From positions 620,001 to 684,000 of the forward strand of contig JALIRH010000044.1 in the NCBI GenBank assembly GCA_023055505.1: a DNA stretch of 64,000 bases, written 5' to 3'. This DNA is from Callipepla californica brunnescens. Its lineage: Eukaryota; Chordata; Aves; Galliformes; Odontophoridae. Positions 30,701 through 40,622 of this stretch are shown in pieces. Each line of letters begins with the position of its first letter. The stretch's first letter is position 1. The notes beneath the pieces are model-generated. The model was not told where the DNA came from. It was given only the letters and a program-made list of their open reading frames with translations, and ran no database searches. The position numbers and the translations under genes were made by a program.

Positions 30701-33700
30701 CCATCACTTCATTTAGAGTAGTATAGAGGCATTTTGTGTTTAAACATAGGATGAAAAACAAGAAGTCTCGCTCTGAAACAGACTTTCTGCATGACCTTGA
30801 ACACATGATGTCTCCTTGCTTGTTTTCTCATCTGTACAACAGGGAAAATGTTTATTGGCCACACATGGGGTTGTGAGGCTAAATTAATTATTGTTATAAA
30901 GCACTTTCTTTCACTTAGGTAAAAGGTTTCCTACAAGTATGAACTCTAGCTACTTAGTGCCTACATTTTTGCTTTTTATTCATACTCTATCAATTTTACT
31001 TCATCTTTTTCTTGTGCTAATCTTCTCATCTGGATATAAAAGAAGAAATAAAAAAAAACCTATTAATTAGATTGCATTTGTACTGGTCTAAATTTCTTTA
31101 TTTTAAGTATACTTCCTCACAACAAATATCTGTATGGATTTTCATGAACCATACTTCTCTTCTTTGGTAACTTTCTGTTATGATGTTTCTCCTTTATGTA
31201 CTGTCTAGGGTGTCCATGAACTCACAAAAATGGGGAAGACTTTGCACTCCTACCCTTAAATTTTAACTTCCATTTCTTCCATTTTCTGATTCATCTATTT
31301 TAATCCCATTCTTCTTGTTCACTTTTCTTCTATTTGTCAGAAGTTTTTTCCCTTCACCCTTCAATAATCACAAATCCACCAGTTAATAATCATTTGTACA
31401 CAGTTGTCATTTCTATTCACTATTTTACTTCTTTTGTTTTACTTTTTTTTCTTTGCAATGAGACAGGGCAGGCAGTACGCTGTGCTGGATATCAGTACAG
31501 TGTACCTTGGGTGCTCTGAAATCATTTGACTTCACCTTATGTCATTTCTAGAATGTATTTTCTAACTCTTAGCTATGAGACAGGACAGAAATTTGGCTAA
31601 AGTTTGCCATGTTTCTGAAGCACAGTAGTGCTTCCTGAACATCTGAGGCTACTGTTATCACGTACAGCAGGCTGCTGTAAGTTTGAGCTATGAAGTAGGT
31701 TATCTAACATCCCAATACAGGCTTCTTTGAGATTTTAGATAAGGATATGATTAAAATCCATGTATCCAATTTGTAGAAAGTGGTTGCACTGCAAAAAATG
31801 AAATTATAGATTGCATTGTAGGTAAATTCTATGGTGTAATCACTTCAGATGGGTTTGAAGTAGTTTCCTATACTTGATTCTATACTATTTTCCTGCTCTT
31901 TACTGTTTCTTAGACAAATTGGAATTAAAGTTTCTATGCCTCATTGCTTACCCTAGTCATTTCCTGAAGTTTCAAAAAACATCATTGAACATGTATTTGT
32001 TAAAAATAATAATAAGCTGTTAGACTAGCTTATTCAATATGCTCAAGTCAAAAGATACTTGCAATCATTGAATGAATGGGTTTTGTAAGGATGCAGCTTG
32101 TTCATTGGAATTTGTTGAGCTCTACAGAATAAGCCAAGTTCAAAGAAAATGTATATATTTAATGACTTCGAAGTTATAGAAATTGAAAGGCTTTCTGATG
32201 AATGTGGAGCATGATTTTCTCTGCTCTGTTTACAGCTTAGATCATTAGGACAAAGACTGACTGAAAATGTCAAAGTGACATTTTCTGAATCTTGGCTTCA
32301 AATTCTGCTTCACAATGGCAAGAAGTTAAGAAATTTTTAACACTGAGTTTGACTTAAATGGTTGAGCTTACTATGCTTCTGTTTCTGTCAAAAACCTACT
32401 TTGCAAGGACTGAAATTTCCTAAATTCTGTATTGCGTTTTAGAAAACTACTGGCCAGATTCGGGACAGCATGTGTCCCATATGTCATCAAGTTCTTAGTC
32501 CTTTCAGACAACATAATAGCAGTGATTGGGAAGTGTTTGTATCCCTGCCTTATGTTTCCTGCAGCAGATGAGTGCCTTGAAAACAAGTTAATTTTGTCTA
32601 CCAGGTACATAGATTGAAATAGAAAAGTGAGTGAGGATGTTCAGAGAAACAGCTGAGCTTCTAGGTGCAGGGAAACATTTTCCCTATTCTCTCTGAGCAG
32701 CATGCCTCCCAGCTGTAGCCTCACATGTGCCAGGCCGGTGCTCTCCACCTCAGAGACCACAGTGGTACAAGTGCTGTGCTCCATGAATAATTTTGTGCCT
32801 TGCTTATGTAAATGGAAAATATGATGATTGTATATACTGCTGCATTTGGACATAGAAATGCAGGATGCCAATTTCAGTGAGACATGCCCTAGGACTTCAA
32901 TGTAACCTAATGATGATACACTGGGATGACTGCTGCTGTCAAGGAGATCAGTGGCATTTAACCAGTTAAAGGGGTATGAAACTATGTGCTTGCAGTCTTC
33001 AGATGTGAGTCTTTAAAGAATCATTAGTGCCTAGATTAACAATCTTCTTGGTTATTTATGATTCCTTGCTGAATAGTTATGGGCCCTCACTTCTTAATGC
33101 ATTTGTAAGGCTGGATTTTTAATGAGTGAAAAACATTGTGGTATATGCACAGTAATATTTAACTCTCCTAACTGCTCTAAATTACTCCTCTGTCCAGAAA
33201 ATCTTTATTCATTTATTTATTTGCAGAGTGGATTGCCCCTTCCCTTTCAAGCTCAACTCTATTTCATTCACTGTATTTCACAGAGAAAATTCTCAAGTTA
33301 AACTGTAGACAGTTGTCTGAATATCTTAATATAATACTTAGACTTTTAATAAGTTTTGAATACAAATACACAGATAGGTGAATAAATATTTGTATTTGGA
33401 ATTTGTTTTTTTCATTAGAAAAGGCATTGCTCTTCATGTGACTCTGTAAGCAGCTACACATTCTAAGGATTTACCAATGAGTCAGGAGATATATAAAGTG
33501 TGGCACTTAAATGTTAAGCTGTGCTTTTTATTTTATAAAGTACAGTGTTTATTGTGACCGTGTTTCATTTTTACTTTTCTGGGTTTCAGGATATCTGTAG
33601 TGTTTCAGTCAATATTGTATACTGAAAAAGCTTGAGAAAATAATGACTGTTTAAAAAGAACTATTCAACTACAATACAGGAAAATTAAAATATCACTTCT

Positions 33701-36700
33701 TATCTCTCAACAGATTTTATCTGATTAGTGGTGGAGTTCCTTTCATTATATGTGGGATTACAGCAGCAACCAATATCAATAATTATGGGATTGAAGGCAA
33801 TGCACCATAGTAAGTACAAAATATTATCATAAAACTTTTTTTTATTCTTCTTATGCTGATAAATGTAACTGACATTGTAAAGTATACAGACATGCCACTT
33901 GGGATTATGTTTAATATGAAATTTTATGGGTTAATGGTTGTGAAAGCAATGTCTTAATCTGGCTTACTGCTTCACCTCCACCAGTTTGATTCCATTATGG
34001 TCAATAGAATCACTTCTCATTTACAGAGTCACTTATCATTTACACCTCAATAAGTGAGAGGATATTAAAAATTGCTGAATGGATGGCATATTTAATGGGG
34101 CCATTAATTAACTTAATGAATTAGAAGTATTTAATTATCTACCTTGAATTGATATTTTCCAGGTAACTTATTTAAAGTTTTAAATAGTTACATGAAAAAA
34201 GGACACATAAAAATCCCCCTTTTCCTCCCTTGAAAACCAGTGTGTTTTTTATTTGCACCATACGGAAATTTTTCAGGCACAATGTCTTTCAATCACAAAA
34301 TAGCACTTTCATCTACCAGCATATTAGTGTTCAGAGTACCTCCACAAGCTGCTCAGGCATCATGTTGTTAATTCTTGGCATGAAACATGATATATCAATG
34401 AACTGCAATAAGCCTCACCATAAAATCGTGGCAGAAAGTGAATCAGATTGTAAAAATGAATACATTCGATGTAAATGATCAACAAGGCGATGACTCACAC
34501 ACTAATGGCTACATCCGTTCTCTGACAGCACCTTGTTGCTTGTGCTCTGGTGGATGTTACTCTTAGTTACTGCTTTGAGAATCTACTGTAATGCATTTGA
34601 AACTAGTTATGTTCTGGATGAGAAAACTGAAACAGAATGCCTTGTAACTGAGCAATTGGCTTCTTAGAAGTATTTTATTGATAATCAAATTTTAAATTCT
34701 GGTAATAAATTAATACACCCTGTGGCTGTTTCCTCTGCCTAGGGCCCAATTCACATTCAAAAATTTACTCAAACTTATCCAGTTATCCAATCACTTATAA
34801 TCAGCAGTATATTAAAAGACTCATGATTTGTCACAGTTACAGGGGTTATACTTCTCTAATCATGCTAATCATAGCCTATAGTGTATAGTGTACCAAAAAC
34901 AAGGCACAGGTGAGGGTTAGTTTTAAAACTGGGTAAAAAACATCTAATTCAACAACAAAACCATTAGTTAGATTCCTTACTCAGTATTAATAGTATTAGC
35001 ACAGAAGAAAATATAGATGCACAAACTTGAACTTTTTTCTTTTAATGCAATTGATTCTTCAAGTCATCCACAATAAGATTTCACTTGAAATAAGAACATC
35101 CCAAGAGACTGTTCCACTGGGGAGCATTCCATTTTCCACTTTGCATCAAATATGCAGCATTGAAATGTACTTCTAGTATTCGCATAGCTTTGTACTCTGT
35201 CCTTTTTAAATTACACATAGATGTTAACTTACCTATCTTTTCAAAGATATATTTCTGGAATCTTTTCATGTGTGTGCCAAATACCAAAATATATGATTTG
35301 TGGAGTGTTTCTAAGTTCATTAATAAATGCTGATATGTTTTTGTTTGAGGTTTAGATTTAAATATGCACACATATATATATATTTTAGCATTGCACTGCA
35401 GTTTCTCACACTGAGTACCCATTGGGACTGCATCTTCTTTAGTTGAGAGGTTCTCAACCTGGGAGGAAAATTCATTCTGCCATTTTTAAAGTAATAGTAG
35501 ATGATTCCTGGCTTGACAGGAATGTGATATCAGAAGGTTCCTCAGTTTATTGGAGGGACTGCAACCAATCACTGATGCGTAAATAAGTCTGAAGTGTCTC
35601 ACAGTACCACTTTTAGAGCTGGAATGGATCATGACAGATCACCTCATCTGTCCTCCTGACCCAGTGGAAAATTAACTGTATTCAAACCATTCCTATTCCT
35701 GACAGTTATTTATCTGAGGAGATTTAAGAGCTCTAGTAAGGTATAAACCACACTTCAGTCCAACAACTTATTATCCTAATTATCCCAACAGCAAGAAAAT
35801 TTTTTAAAATCTAATTTAATTTGTTTTCGGCTGAAATGTAAGCTCATTGCTTCTCCTTGTAGTCCAGCATTATGGGAAAATAACTTACCTCTCTTTTTAG
35901 CAATACATGCACAATTTAGTGCATAAAAACCTAAAAGTAGCCTGTAACAATGGCTAAAAGCAGATCACAAAGAGGAGTGAAAACTAAAAATGTAGAAAAA
36001 ATCTAGAAAACTAGAAAAATTAATTCTTGCCCCACCTCCAACCCAAATTCTCCCAAGGTCCATCTGGGATTTCAATAGCCTGAAATGTTTTCTTCTCCTG
36101 CAGTGACTTTACTAGATTGTTCATCATCAGGACAGTCCTGTTAGGCTGCTAAATTATACAGCTGACTGAGGCTTATTCAGCTCTTACTGTCCTGCAAACT
36201 ACTTTAAGCTACTCTGAAACGGTTGAGGTTTTTATTATTTAAAGCCTAGCAAATAATAAACTATGCTACAATAATATTCTGCTAGCTGTGCATCACAAAG
36301 AGAGATTTTTTTTTCTACTAATATAAATTAACTCCCAGATATTTCAGAAATTGCTATGAACTTAGAAATGCCATATATGTTTTGGGCCCTCTCACTATGG
36401 AGGCTGCAACTAGAATTTTTTTCAATCTCCTCTTGTTACTCAGGCTGCTCTCTACTTCAGCAACAAAAAAATTCCTTAAGGACCATCTTCAAGTTTAAGA
36501 ATTTACATCAATATTGATTGGTTCAAACCACTGAAATCTGAAAATTTCTGTTGCTCACACAGATTGCATAACGTATGCTTAATTTGCTTTTTAATCAATG
36601 TATTAGAGCTGACATTTTTAGCAGTGAGAAAGAGTTGGCATAAATGTCTCAAAATTCAGTGGAATTCTAGATTCTCAAGTGATCTAGTTTTCTTCAAAAT

Positions 36701-38169
36701 GTTCTGCTTTAATATGCTCTAAAATATAGTAGATGTCTTATTCTGTTAAAAAATAGGAACAGATTGTCACTGTTTAATCGATATTAAAGGCACACTTTAC
36801 CTCCACGACAAACCTAACCAAACTTGTAAGGTACTGTCGGATCATATTGACTTATAAGAAAGCCCAGTTTCACTTCAGTATGTTGTCCAGCACATCAAAC
36901 TTGAGCTATACTGTGTTCCTGACTCTCTCTCTTTTTGTTGTTTCCAGTTGCTGGATGGCATGGGAGCCTAGTCTTGGTGCTTTTTATGGGCCAATAGCAT
37001 TCATTGTACTAGTTACCTGTGTTTACTTTCTCTGCACGTACATTCAACTGAAGCGCCATCCTGAACGCAAGTATGAGTTAAAGGAAAGGACAGAAGATCC
37101 TCAGAGAATGCCAAGTACTGAGGTGGCCCACAGTCATATTACAGACACTGCATCCGTTCCGCAGGCAGCCTGCTCCATGATTTCTTCTTCCTTACTGGAA
37201 AATGAGCATTCATTTAAGGCTCAGCTTCGAGCTGCAGCATTCACTTTGTTCCTGTTTACTGCCACCTGGACCTTTGGTGCGCTTGCAGTATCTCAAGGTC
37301 ATTTCTTGGATATGATATTTAGCTGTCTTTATGGAGCCTTCTGTGTGACCTTGGGGCTTTTCATCTTGATACATCACTGTGCAAAGCGAGATGATGTGTG
37401 GCATTGCTGGTGGTCCTGTTGTCCATCTCGGAGAAACACCTATTCTGTCCAAGTTAATGTGCGCCCAAAGGTCAATGTCAATGGAGACACTCAAGTTCAT
37501 GCACCTTGTCTTCAGGAATCACCATGTCCCAACAAATCAGCTGTGTTTAATCATCCAGCTGCTAGCCACTGCAAACTCACTAACCTACAAGCGGCTCAAA
37601 ATCACGTTAACTGCCTTTCTCCTGTGACACCATGTTGTGCAAAAATGCACTGTGACCAGCTCCTTGATGATGAGGCTCATATTCATGTCCACAACGAGGG
37701 AAGCTTCAGACCCAATATGCACATTCATAGATGTCTGAAAAGCAGAACTAAGCCACGATATTTCAGTCGGCATAGATCTGCAGGTGAAAGAGAATACGCC
37801 TACCATATTCCTTCAAGTATTGATGGCAGCATCCACAGTTCACATACAGACAGCCCCCACAGTACACATGACAGCCAGTCGGGTCACAGACGGGCCTGCT
37901 GCTCAAAAAGCGATCCATATCCTACTGTCAACCAGCCTGAAAGTAGCGACGCAAGTACTGTCATATATAGCTGTACTAAACTGCCAGAAAGTGACACTGT
38001 GCACCATCCAGCTCATTTTGAAATGCATCCACGGACACAGTCATTGCCGTTTAATACAACAAATCACAATGGAATTCTCAAGGGAAATGTGCACGAAGCC
38101 ATGATATACAGCTCAGATAGTACAGGAAATATCAAAACAGGCCCTTGGAAAAATGAAACTACTGTGTAG
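121..38169 (+). CDS. ADGRA1: Adhesion GPCR A1 (GPR123), five exons, 5' end outside window
   Basis: Join of 121-248, 1136-1259, 9314-9459, 33714-33809 and 36948-38169; 571 residues plus stop, frame kept at every junction. It is an orphan adhesion-family receptor of the plasma membrane, known in mammals mainly from the nervous system. Helices, numbered from the first residue seen: TM1 17-40, TM2 53-73, TM3 85-104, TM4 134-154, TM5 175-197, TM6 258-279, TM7 285-309. Cys82 at the start of TM3 and Cys166 of the CW pair in extracellular loop 2 should form the conserved disulfide. The tail (310-571) is rich in Cys, His and Ser and ends in ETTV, a class I PDZ ligand shared with ADGRA2/3. Identity rests on close agreement with the human protein as I remember it, in the TM1 start ([20 protein letters not shown]), TM3, TM6-7 and the last residues ([10 protein letters not shown]). 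Human ADGRA1 is about 560 residues and its Met directly precedes this sequence, so only the start exon seems missing. ADGRA3 is excluded by the short N-terminus and the tail sequence. Confidence 0.96.
249..1135 (+). other. ADGRA1: ADGRA1 intron (887 bp)
   Basis: AT-rich intron with donor gtaaga and acceptor atttttcaacag. It contains a run of 15 A at 393-407. I see no other gene, RNA or recognisable transposon in it. Confidence 0.9.
1136..1259 (+). CDS. ADGRA1: ADGRA1 exon B (ICL1-TM2)
   Basis: 124 nt: the last base of the split Ser codon plus 41 codons. It encodes the first cytoplasmic loop [10 protein letters not shown], then TM2 ([20 protein letters not shown]) and the start of the first extracellular loop up to IICQA. 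It carries Cys82, the conserved TM3-proximal cysteine. The donor is gct|gtaagt, leaving phase 0. The ISRKG and NFCFH..LTF.VFAGGIN patterns match ADGRA1 closely. Confidence 0.95.
1260..9313 (+). other. ADGRA1: ADGRA1 intron (8.05 kb)
   Basis: AT-rich intron from donor gtaagt to acceptor cttgttttag. It holds one degraded minus-strand CR1 fragment (about 6673-6900) and a T-rich tract near 5568-5591. Open frames in it are short (all under about 105 codons) and match nothing I know. I see no other gene or RNA. Confidence 0.85.
6673..6900 (-). mobile_element. CR1 LINE fragment, degraded
   Basis: Read on the plus strand, this matches the reverse complement of the 3' half of CR1 ORF2. Diagnostic strings are gggctgaacaaacc, gacccttcaccat, cccaaaactgcacacagta followed by ttgaggtgtgggcc, and agggcacactgctgactcac. 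The element is 5'-truncated, as usual for CR1, and also lacks its 3' end. Internal substitutions and gaps suggest an old insertion. The subfamily cannot be assigned by eye. Confidence 0.85.
9314..9459 (+). CDS. ADGRA1: ADGRA1 exon C (TM3-ICL2)
   Basis: 146 nt: 48 codons plus two bases of a split Arg codon (AG|A). It encodes TM3 ([20 protein letters not shown]) and the second cytoplasmic loop [27 protein letters not shown]. The [27 protein letters not shown] stretch agrees almost residue for residue with human ADGRA1. The acceptor is gttttag and the donor is ctcag|gtatga. Confidence 0.96.
9720..9756 (+). repeat. Poly(A) tract, 37 A
   Basis: An uninterrupted run of 37 A, the longest homopolymer in the window, 261 bases after the exon C donor. 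The DNA upstream (9540-9719) matches no retroelement or processed gene that I recognise, so a retrotransposon tail is possible but not shown. Confidence 0.95.
10112..10131 (+). repeat. (AAT)n microsatellite
   Basis: Six full AAT units plus a partial unit, without interruption. Confidence 0.95.
10179..10194 (+). repeat. Poly(T) tract, 16 T
   Basis: An uninterrupted run of 16 T inside the large intron. Confidence 0.9.
12433..12473. repeat. AT-rich inverted repeat, 15-bp arms
   Basis: Perfect 15-bp arms at 12433-12447 and 12459-12473 (TATATAATGTATCAT and its complement) around an 11-base loop. Further TATA-rich DNA follows to about 12515. It could extrude as a cruciform. No gene or terminator role is implied. 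Confidence 0.9.
14980..15005 (+). repeat. (GA)n-rich microsatellite
   Basis: Imperfect GA repeat with one GG and one AAAG interruption. Confidence 0.9.
20719..20757 (+). repeat. Poly(C)-poly(A) compound tract
   Basis: Fifteen C run directly into thirteen A, then G and a further A-rich stretch. The long purine/pyrimidine asymmetry is unusual beside the rest of the AT-rich intron. Confidence 0.95.
20873..20888 (+). repeat. Poly(T) tract, 16 T
   Basis: An uninterrupted run of 16 T, about 115 bases after the poly(C)-poly(A) tract. Confidence 0.9.
26845..26870. repeat. AT-rich inverted repeat, 10-bp arms
   Basis: Perfect arms TATATATGTA (26845-26854) and TACATATATA (26861-26870) around six bases, followed by more TA-rich sequence to about 26891. 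Confidence 0.85.
27588..27700 (+). mobile_element. MIR-type SINE relic
   Basis: The order of motifs follows the 3' half of MIR/MIR3 SINEs: gactttgtcattcaac, tctctgtactttagtttctgcctctaaatggg, then a gap, then a tail like ttaattgatgtttgtgaagctctta. It is highly diverged, as expected for a family that was active before amniotes split. It is weaker than the copy at 30781. Confidence 0.5.
28044..28100 (-). mobile_element. CR1 LINE 3'-end fragment
   Basis: The plus strand reads tatagaatagaatca, then ggggctttcaaagatcatc and cagtccaacacc. This is the reverse complement of the CR1 3' terminus with its ATTCTATGATTCT-type end. Only about 57 bases remain. Confidence 0.75.
30781..30906 (+). mobile_element. 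MIR SINE relic
   Basis: It aligns by eye along most of the MIR consensus core and tail: tgcatgaccttgaacacatg (consensus gtgtgaccttgggcaagt), tgttttctcatctgtacaac (tttcctcatctgtaaaat), ggggttgtgaggctaaatta (gggttgttgtgaggattaaat) and ttataaagcactt (gtaaagcgctt). Such copies are ancient and rare in birds; this one is unusually readable. Confidence 0.75.
33714..33809 (+). CDS. ADGRA1: ADGRA1 exon D (TM4)
   Basis: 96 nt: one base completing Arg133, 31 codons, and two bases of a split Tyr codon (TA|T). It encodes TM4 ([21 protein letters not shown]) and the start of extracellular loop 2 ([11 protein letters not shown]). The acceptor is tctctcaacag and the donor is ccata|gtaagt. The [19 protein letters not shown] core matches human ADGRA1. 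Confidence 0.95.
34610..34668 (-). mobile_element. Possible MIR SINE fragment
   Basis: The string ttctggatgagaaaactgaa, followed by ccttgtaactgagca, resembles the complement of the MIR core (gatgaggaaactgaggc..aagtaacttg). The match is short and diverged, so this is tentative. Confidence 0.3.
35615..35862 (-). mobile_element. Old CR1-family (L3-like) LINE fragment
   Basis: The plus strand reads gatcacctcatctgtcctcctgac, a middle with cacacttcagtcc, then a block like aaaatctaatttaatttg followed by taagctcattgcttctccttgt. This matches the complement of older CR1/L3 3' ends (agatcatctagtccatcctcctg .. ttcctaatatctaacctaaat .. taagcccattgcttcttgtcc). Divergence is much greater than in the copy near 50.05 kb. 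Confidence 0.65.
36948..38169 (+). CDS. ADGRA1: ADGRA1 terminal exon E (TM5-TM7, tail, stop)
   Basis: 1222 nt: one base completing Tyr165, 406 codons and TAG. It begins [15 protein letters not shown], the end of extracellular loop 2 leading into TM5. Third loop 198-254 includes the basic stretch [16 protein letters not shown]6 is [22 protein letters not shown]7 is [20 protein letters not shown]. The tail (310-571) has Cys-rich patches ([24 protein letters not shown]), a His-rich stretch ([17 protein letters not shown], about residues 409-426), a Ser/His segment ([20 protein letters not shown]), RTQSLPF, and the final NETTV. Several tail blocks ([44 protein letters not shown]) match human ADGRA1, which confirms the assignment. 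Frames on the opposite strand here are shadows. Confidence 0.97.
38155..38166 (+). other. ADGRA1: C-terminal PDZ-binding motif ETTV
   Basis: The last four codons before TAG encode E-T-T-V, a class I PDZ ligand (S/T-X-V at the C-terminus). The same ending is known in ADGRA2 and ADGRA3, where it binds DLG-family scaffolds. A similar role here is inferred from family membership. Confidence 0.9.
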
Positions 38170-38355
38170 TTCATGGGCCATCATAATGTCTTTTCTCCAC
38201 CTAAACCATCGTTATCTTTGCTTTTGTTCTAAACTAAATAAGATGACATAGTCGTGTAGATCATCAGCAAATTGTACAGCCTTTCCATCTTTATTTCCAT
38301 TTTCTTAATGAGAGTATAAAGAGAGAGTGAGTTTTAAAAGTGAAGTTATTTTTAA

Positions 38356-38361
38356 AATAAA
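38356..38361 (+). terminator. ADGRA1: Candidate proximal poly(A) signal
   Basis: AATAAA 187 bases after the stop codon. No clear GU-rich element follows, so use of this site is uncertain. Confidence 0.35.
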
Positions 38362-39955
38362 GTTATAAAAATATTCTGAAAGATAATTAGAAGATGAAGT
38401 GCTGACAACTTAGTAAGAGAGGCAATATCCTTTTGTTGCACGGAACATTTATTTAGAAATACATTCTTTTCATTCATTGTTCTCACTTTTGTTCTGTAGT
38501 AACTTCAGACAACTTTTATAAGCATATCAGCATCTTAAACTTTTACTTATTTATTTTTGTAGCAAAATATTATTACTGTGCCATGGATTTTAATCAGAAG
38601 TGACTATGGTAGAAATGATAAACAGGATTTTATAAAATTACAGCTTTTTAGAAGTACAAAAGCGATACTGCCTCTAATGATCTTCTGTAGCATATGGCCT
38701 GTAAAGTCGTGTAATGTACAGTCTCTGTTATGTCCTTTTTCTTGTTGGAGAGAAGTGCTAGGTAATGTCTCCGTTACATCTATGGTGCTGTATTGGTTGT
38801 ATTTTGCATGACATATGTCAGGATATACCATTTGCTGTTTTATAGTGTTACATGTGTTTAAAAAAAGAACCAAAAAAAAAGTGTTGTACGAGGCTGTGAA
38901 AAACCCTATTGATATTAATCTAGAGCATTATAAATCTACAGAAAAAAAATCACTCTGCACTAGTTTAAGTGGCACAATCCTTCGTATAAGGTTATATGAT
39001 AGCTTTGATAAGGGTCCACTCTAATGTCTTTACAGAGCATGCACTACTCATCGTATGTGACACTGTGCGGTGTAATAGCAATCGTCTCAACAAGTTTTAC
39101 ACTCCTTTGTAAAGTATGCCTTTTGAGCAAATCTGTAAGCTGTTCCACAGTAACCTTTCCACATCTGTTAAGGTAGAGCAGTTTTATCATTAACTCTTTG
39201 AGGACTACAGTTATTTTCTTAAAAATAGCATACTCTAGTTCAGAGACTCTGTAAATAATGATGTTGTCTATTTAGTTACATGCTCAATGTAGTCCAGAGT
39301 TGCCAGGAAAGAGAAGGTTCCATCATGCTTCAAAACCACACCTTATTAATTTCACCTCTTTCTTTCTGAAAATCCACCTCCTCTCCTAGCAAATTTCAAA
39401 TTGTCTTCATTCTTTAATGCAAACTTGACATTCAGTGAACTTCTTTATGTTCATGATTTCTGCTTAATTGTAGGGCATCCCAGGGTCAGTAACATTCTCT
39501 ATTTATAAGGCTTAACAAGGCTTCCTATGACAAGAAATTTTTTTCATGTTTCCATGAACATCTGGACACAAAGCATCAACTCATAGTACAGAACTACATC
39601 ATAATGATCCTTATATGAAATAAAACTGCTTTTTTCAGATAGGAATGGTGCAGAATAATAATGGACCACACAAAGTGAATAGGAGCATAGAGCTGAGAAA
39701 GAAAGGTCTACAGTGAAAAGTGAGTAGTGCACCCATAAATAAGAGAAAAAGCACAATTCTGTATGGCCACAGGAGAAAGTTTGCTCTCATGTCTTAATGC
39801 AAGCTTACGTAATTGTTACATTGCTGCAGAGAGGAAATACAAAAATCTCTAGAAAGGTCATTGGTCTGTGATTTTCTGTGCATACTTTGCAGAAATCTTC
39901 ACATATTTCCATATGTATTGTTTTCCTAATTCTGAGCAGTTTATTAGTCTCTACC

Positions 39956-39976
39956 TTTTTTTTTTTTTTTTTTTTT
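39956..39976 (+). repeat. Poly(T) tract, 21 T
   Basis: An uninterrupted run of 21 T inside the probable 3' untranslated region. It would be a long U tract in the RNA. Confidence 0.95.
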
Positions 39977-40600
39977 AATATGTAGGAATGCCTTTCCCAA
40001 TAATGTACATAAAGATGACAATTATAATTGTTAGAATGTCCTAAAAATATGTAAGTCAGATGAATGTGTTCTGCAGTGTTGCAGGTGGGAATTAGTACTC
40101 AAAGGGTTAATGCTCAGTATCTGAGTGCAAGAAATCTTGTTTTTCTGTATTTTTGTAAATTTGAAATATATATTGTAAACTCCAGCAGTGCAATGTATCC
40201 ATCTCAGATTGTGTATTTTTAAAAGGTGAGCAAAAGGAATGCACTAGGTGGTTGTCTAGTTTTAAGCCAATAGACAGTAGTTTCATGACTGCTTCTTTAG
40301 CTAATACAAAACAAAACAACAACAAAAAAATGCCTGAGCTTTATTATGTATATGCTGAATATGCTTGGACTGTCTCTAAACTAAAATACAGTATTTTTCT
40401 TTGTTTGCATAATGAAATATTTTCTGTTCAGTAATTGTTTTATTTCCATATTACTTTTACTCATTCCACGTAGACAGTGAGCCCTAAGCAAGCATAGACA
40501 TAATGTGAAATACCACTTCTTTGTGTCTCAGCACTATGTATATGTATATTCTGTACTAGCAAAATATTAGGGGGTCGGTAGACCATTATGCAAAATATAC

Positions 40601-40622
40601 CACACACACACACACACACACA
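40601..40622 (+). repeat. (CA)11 microsatellite
   Basis: Eleven perfect CA units inside the probable 3' untranslated region. It is a likely length polymorphism. Confidence 0.95.

Larger units (their letters stand above)
9460..33713 (+). other. ADGRA1: ADGRA1 intron (24.25 kb)
   Basis: The largest intron of the window, from donor gtatga to acceptor ttatctctcaacag. It is strongly AT-rich. Contents I can name are homopolymer and microsatellite tracts (9720, 10112, 10179, 14980, 20719, 20873), AT-rich inverted repeats (12433, 26845), two MIR-type SINE copies (27588, 30781) and a short CR1 tail (28044). No coding exon, tRNA or other RNA gene is recognisable. Open frames are all under about 110 codons and look random. 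Confidence 0.85.
33810..36947 (+). other. ADGRA1: ADGRA1 intron (3.14 kb)
   Basis: AT-rich intron ending in a strong pyrimidine tract (gactctctctctttttgttgtttccag). It contains an old minus-strand CR1 copy (35615-35862) and a possible MIR piece near 34610. An open frame runs from 36847 through the acceptor into the last exon, but the part before 36948 is intronic. Confidence 0.85.

Noticed and set aside
36847..36947. Upstream extension of the open frame into the last ADGRA1 exon, with a Met at 36847
   Set aside because: A strong acceptor (pyrimidine tract plus ccag) lies at 36947, and homology starts exactly after it; the extension has no counterpart in ADGRA1.
37210..37806. Open frames on the minus strand and in other plus frames over the last exon
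   Set aside because: Shadows of the ADGRA1 coding sequence.
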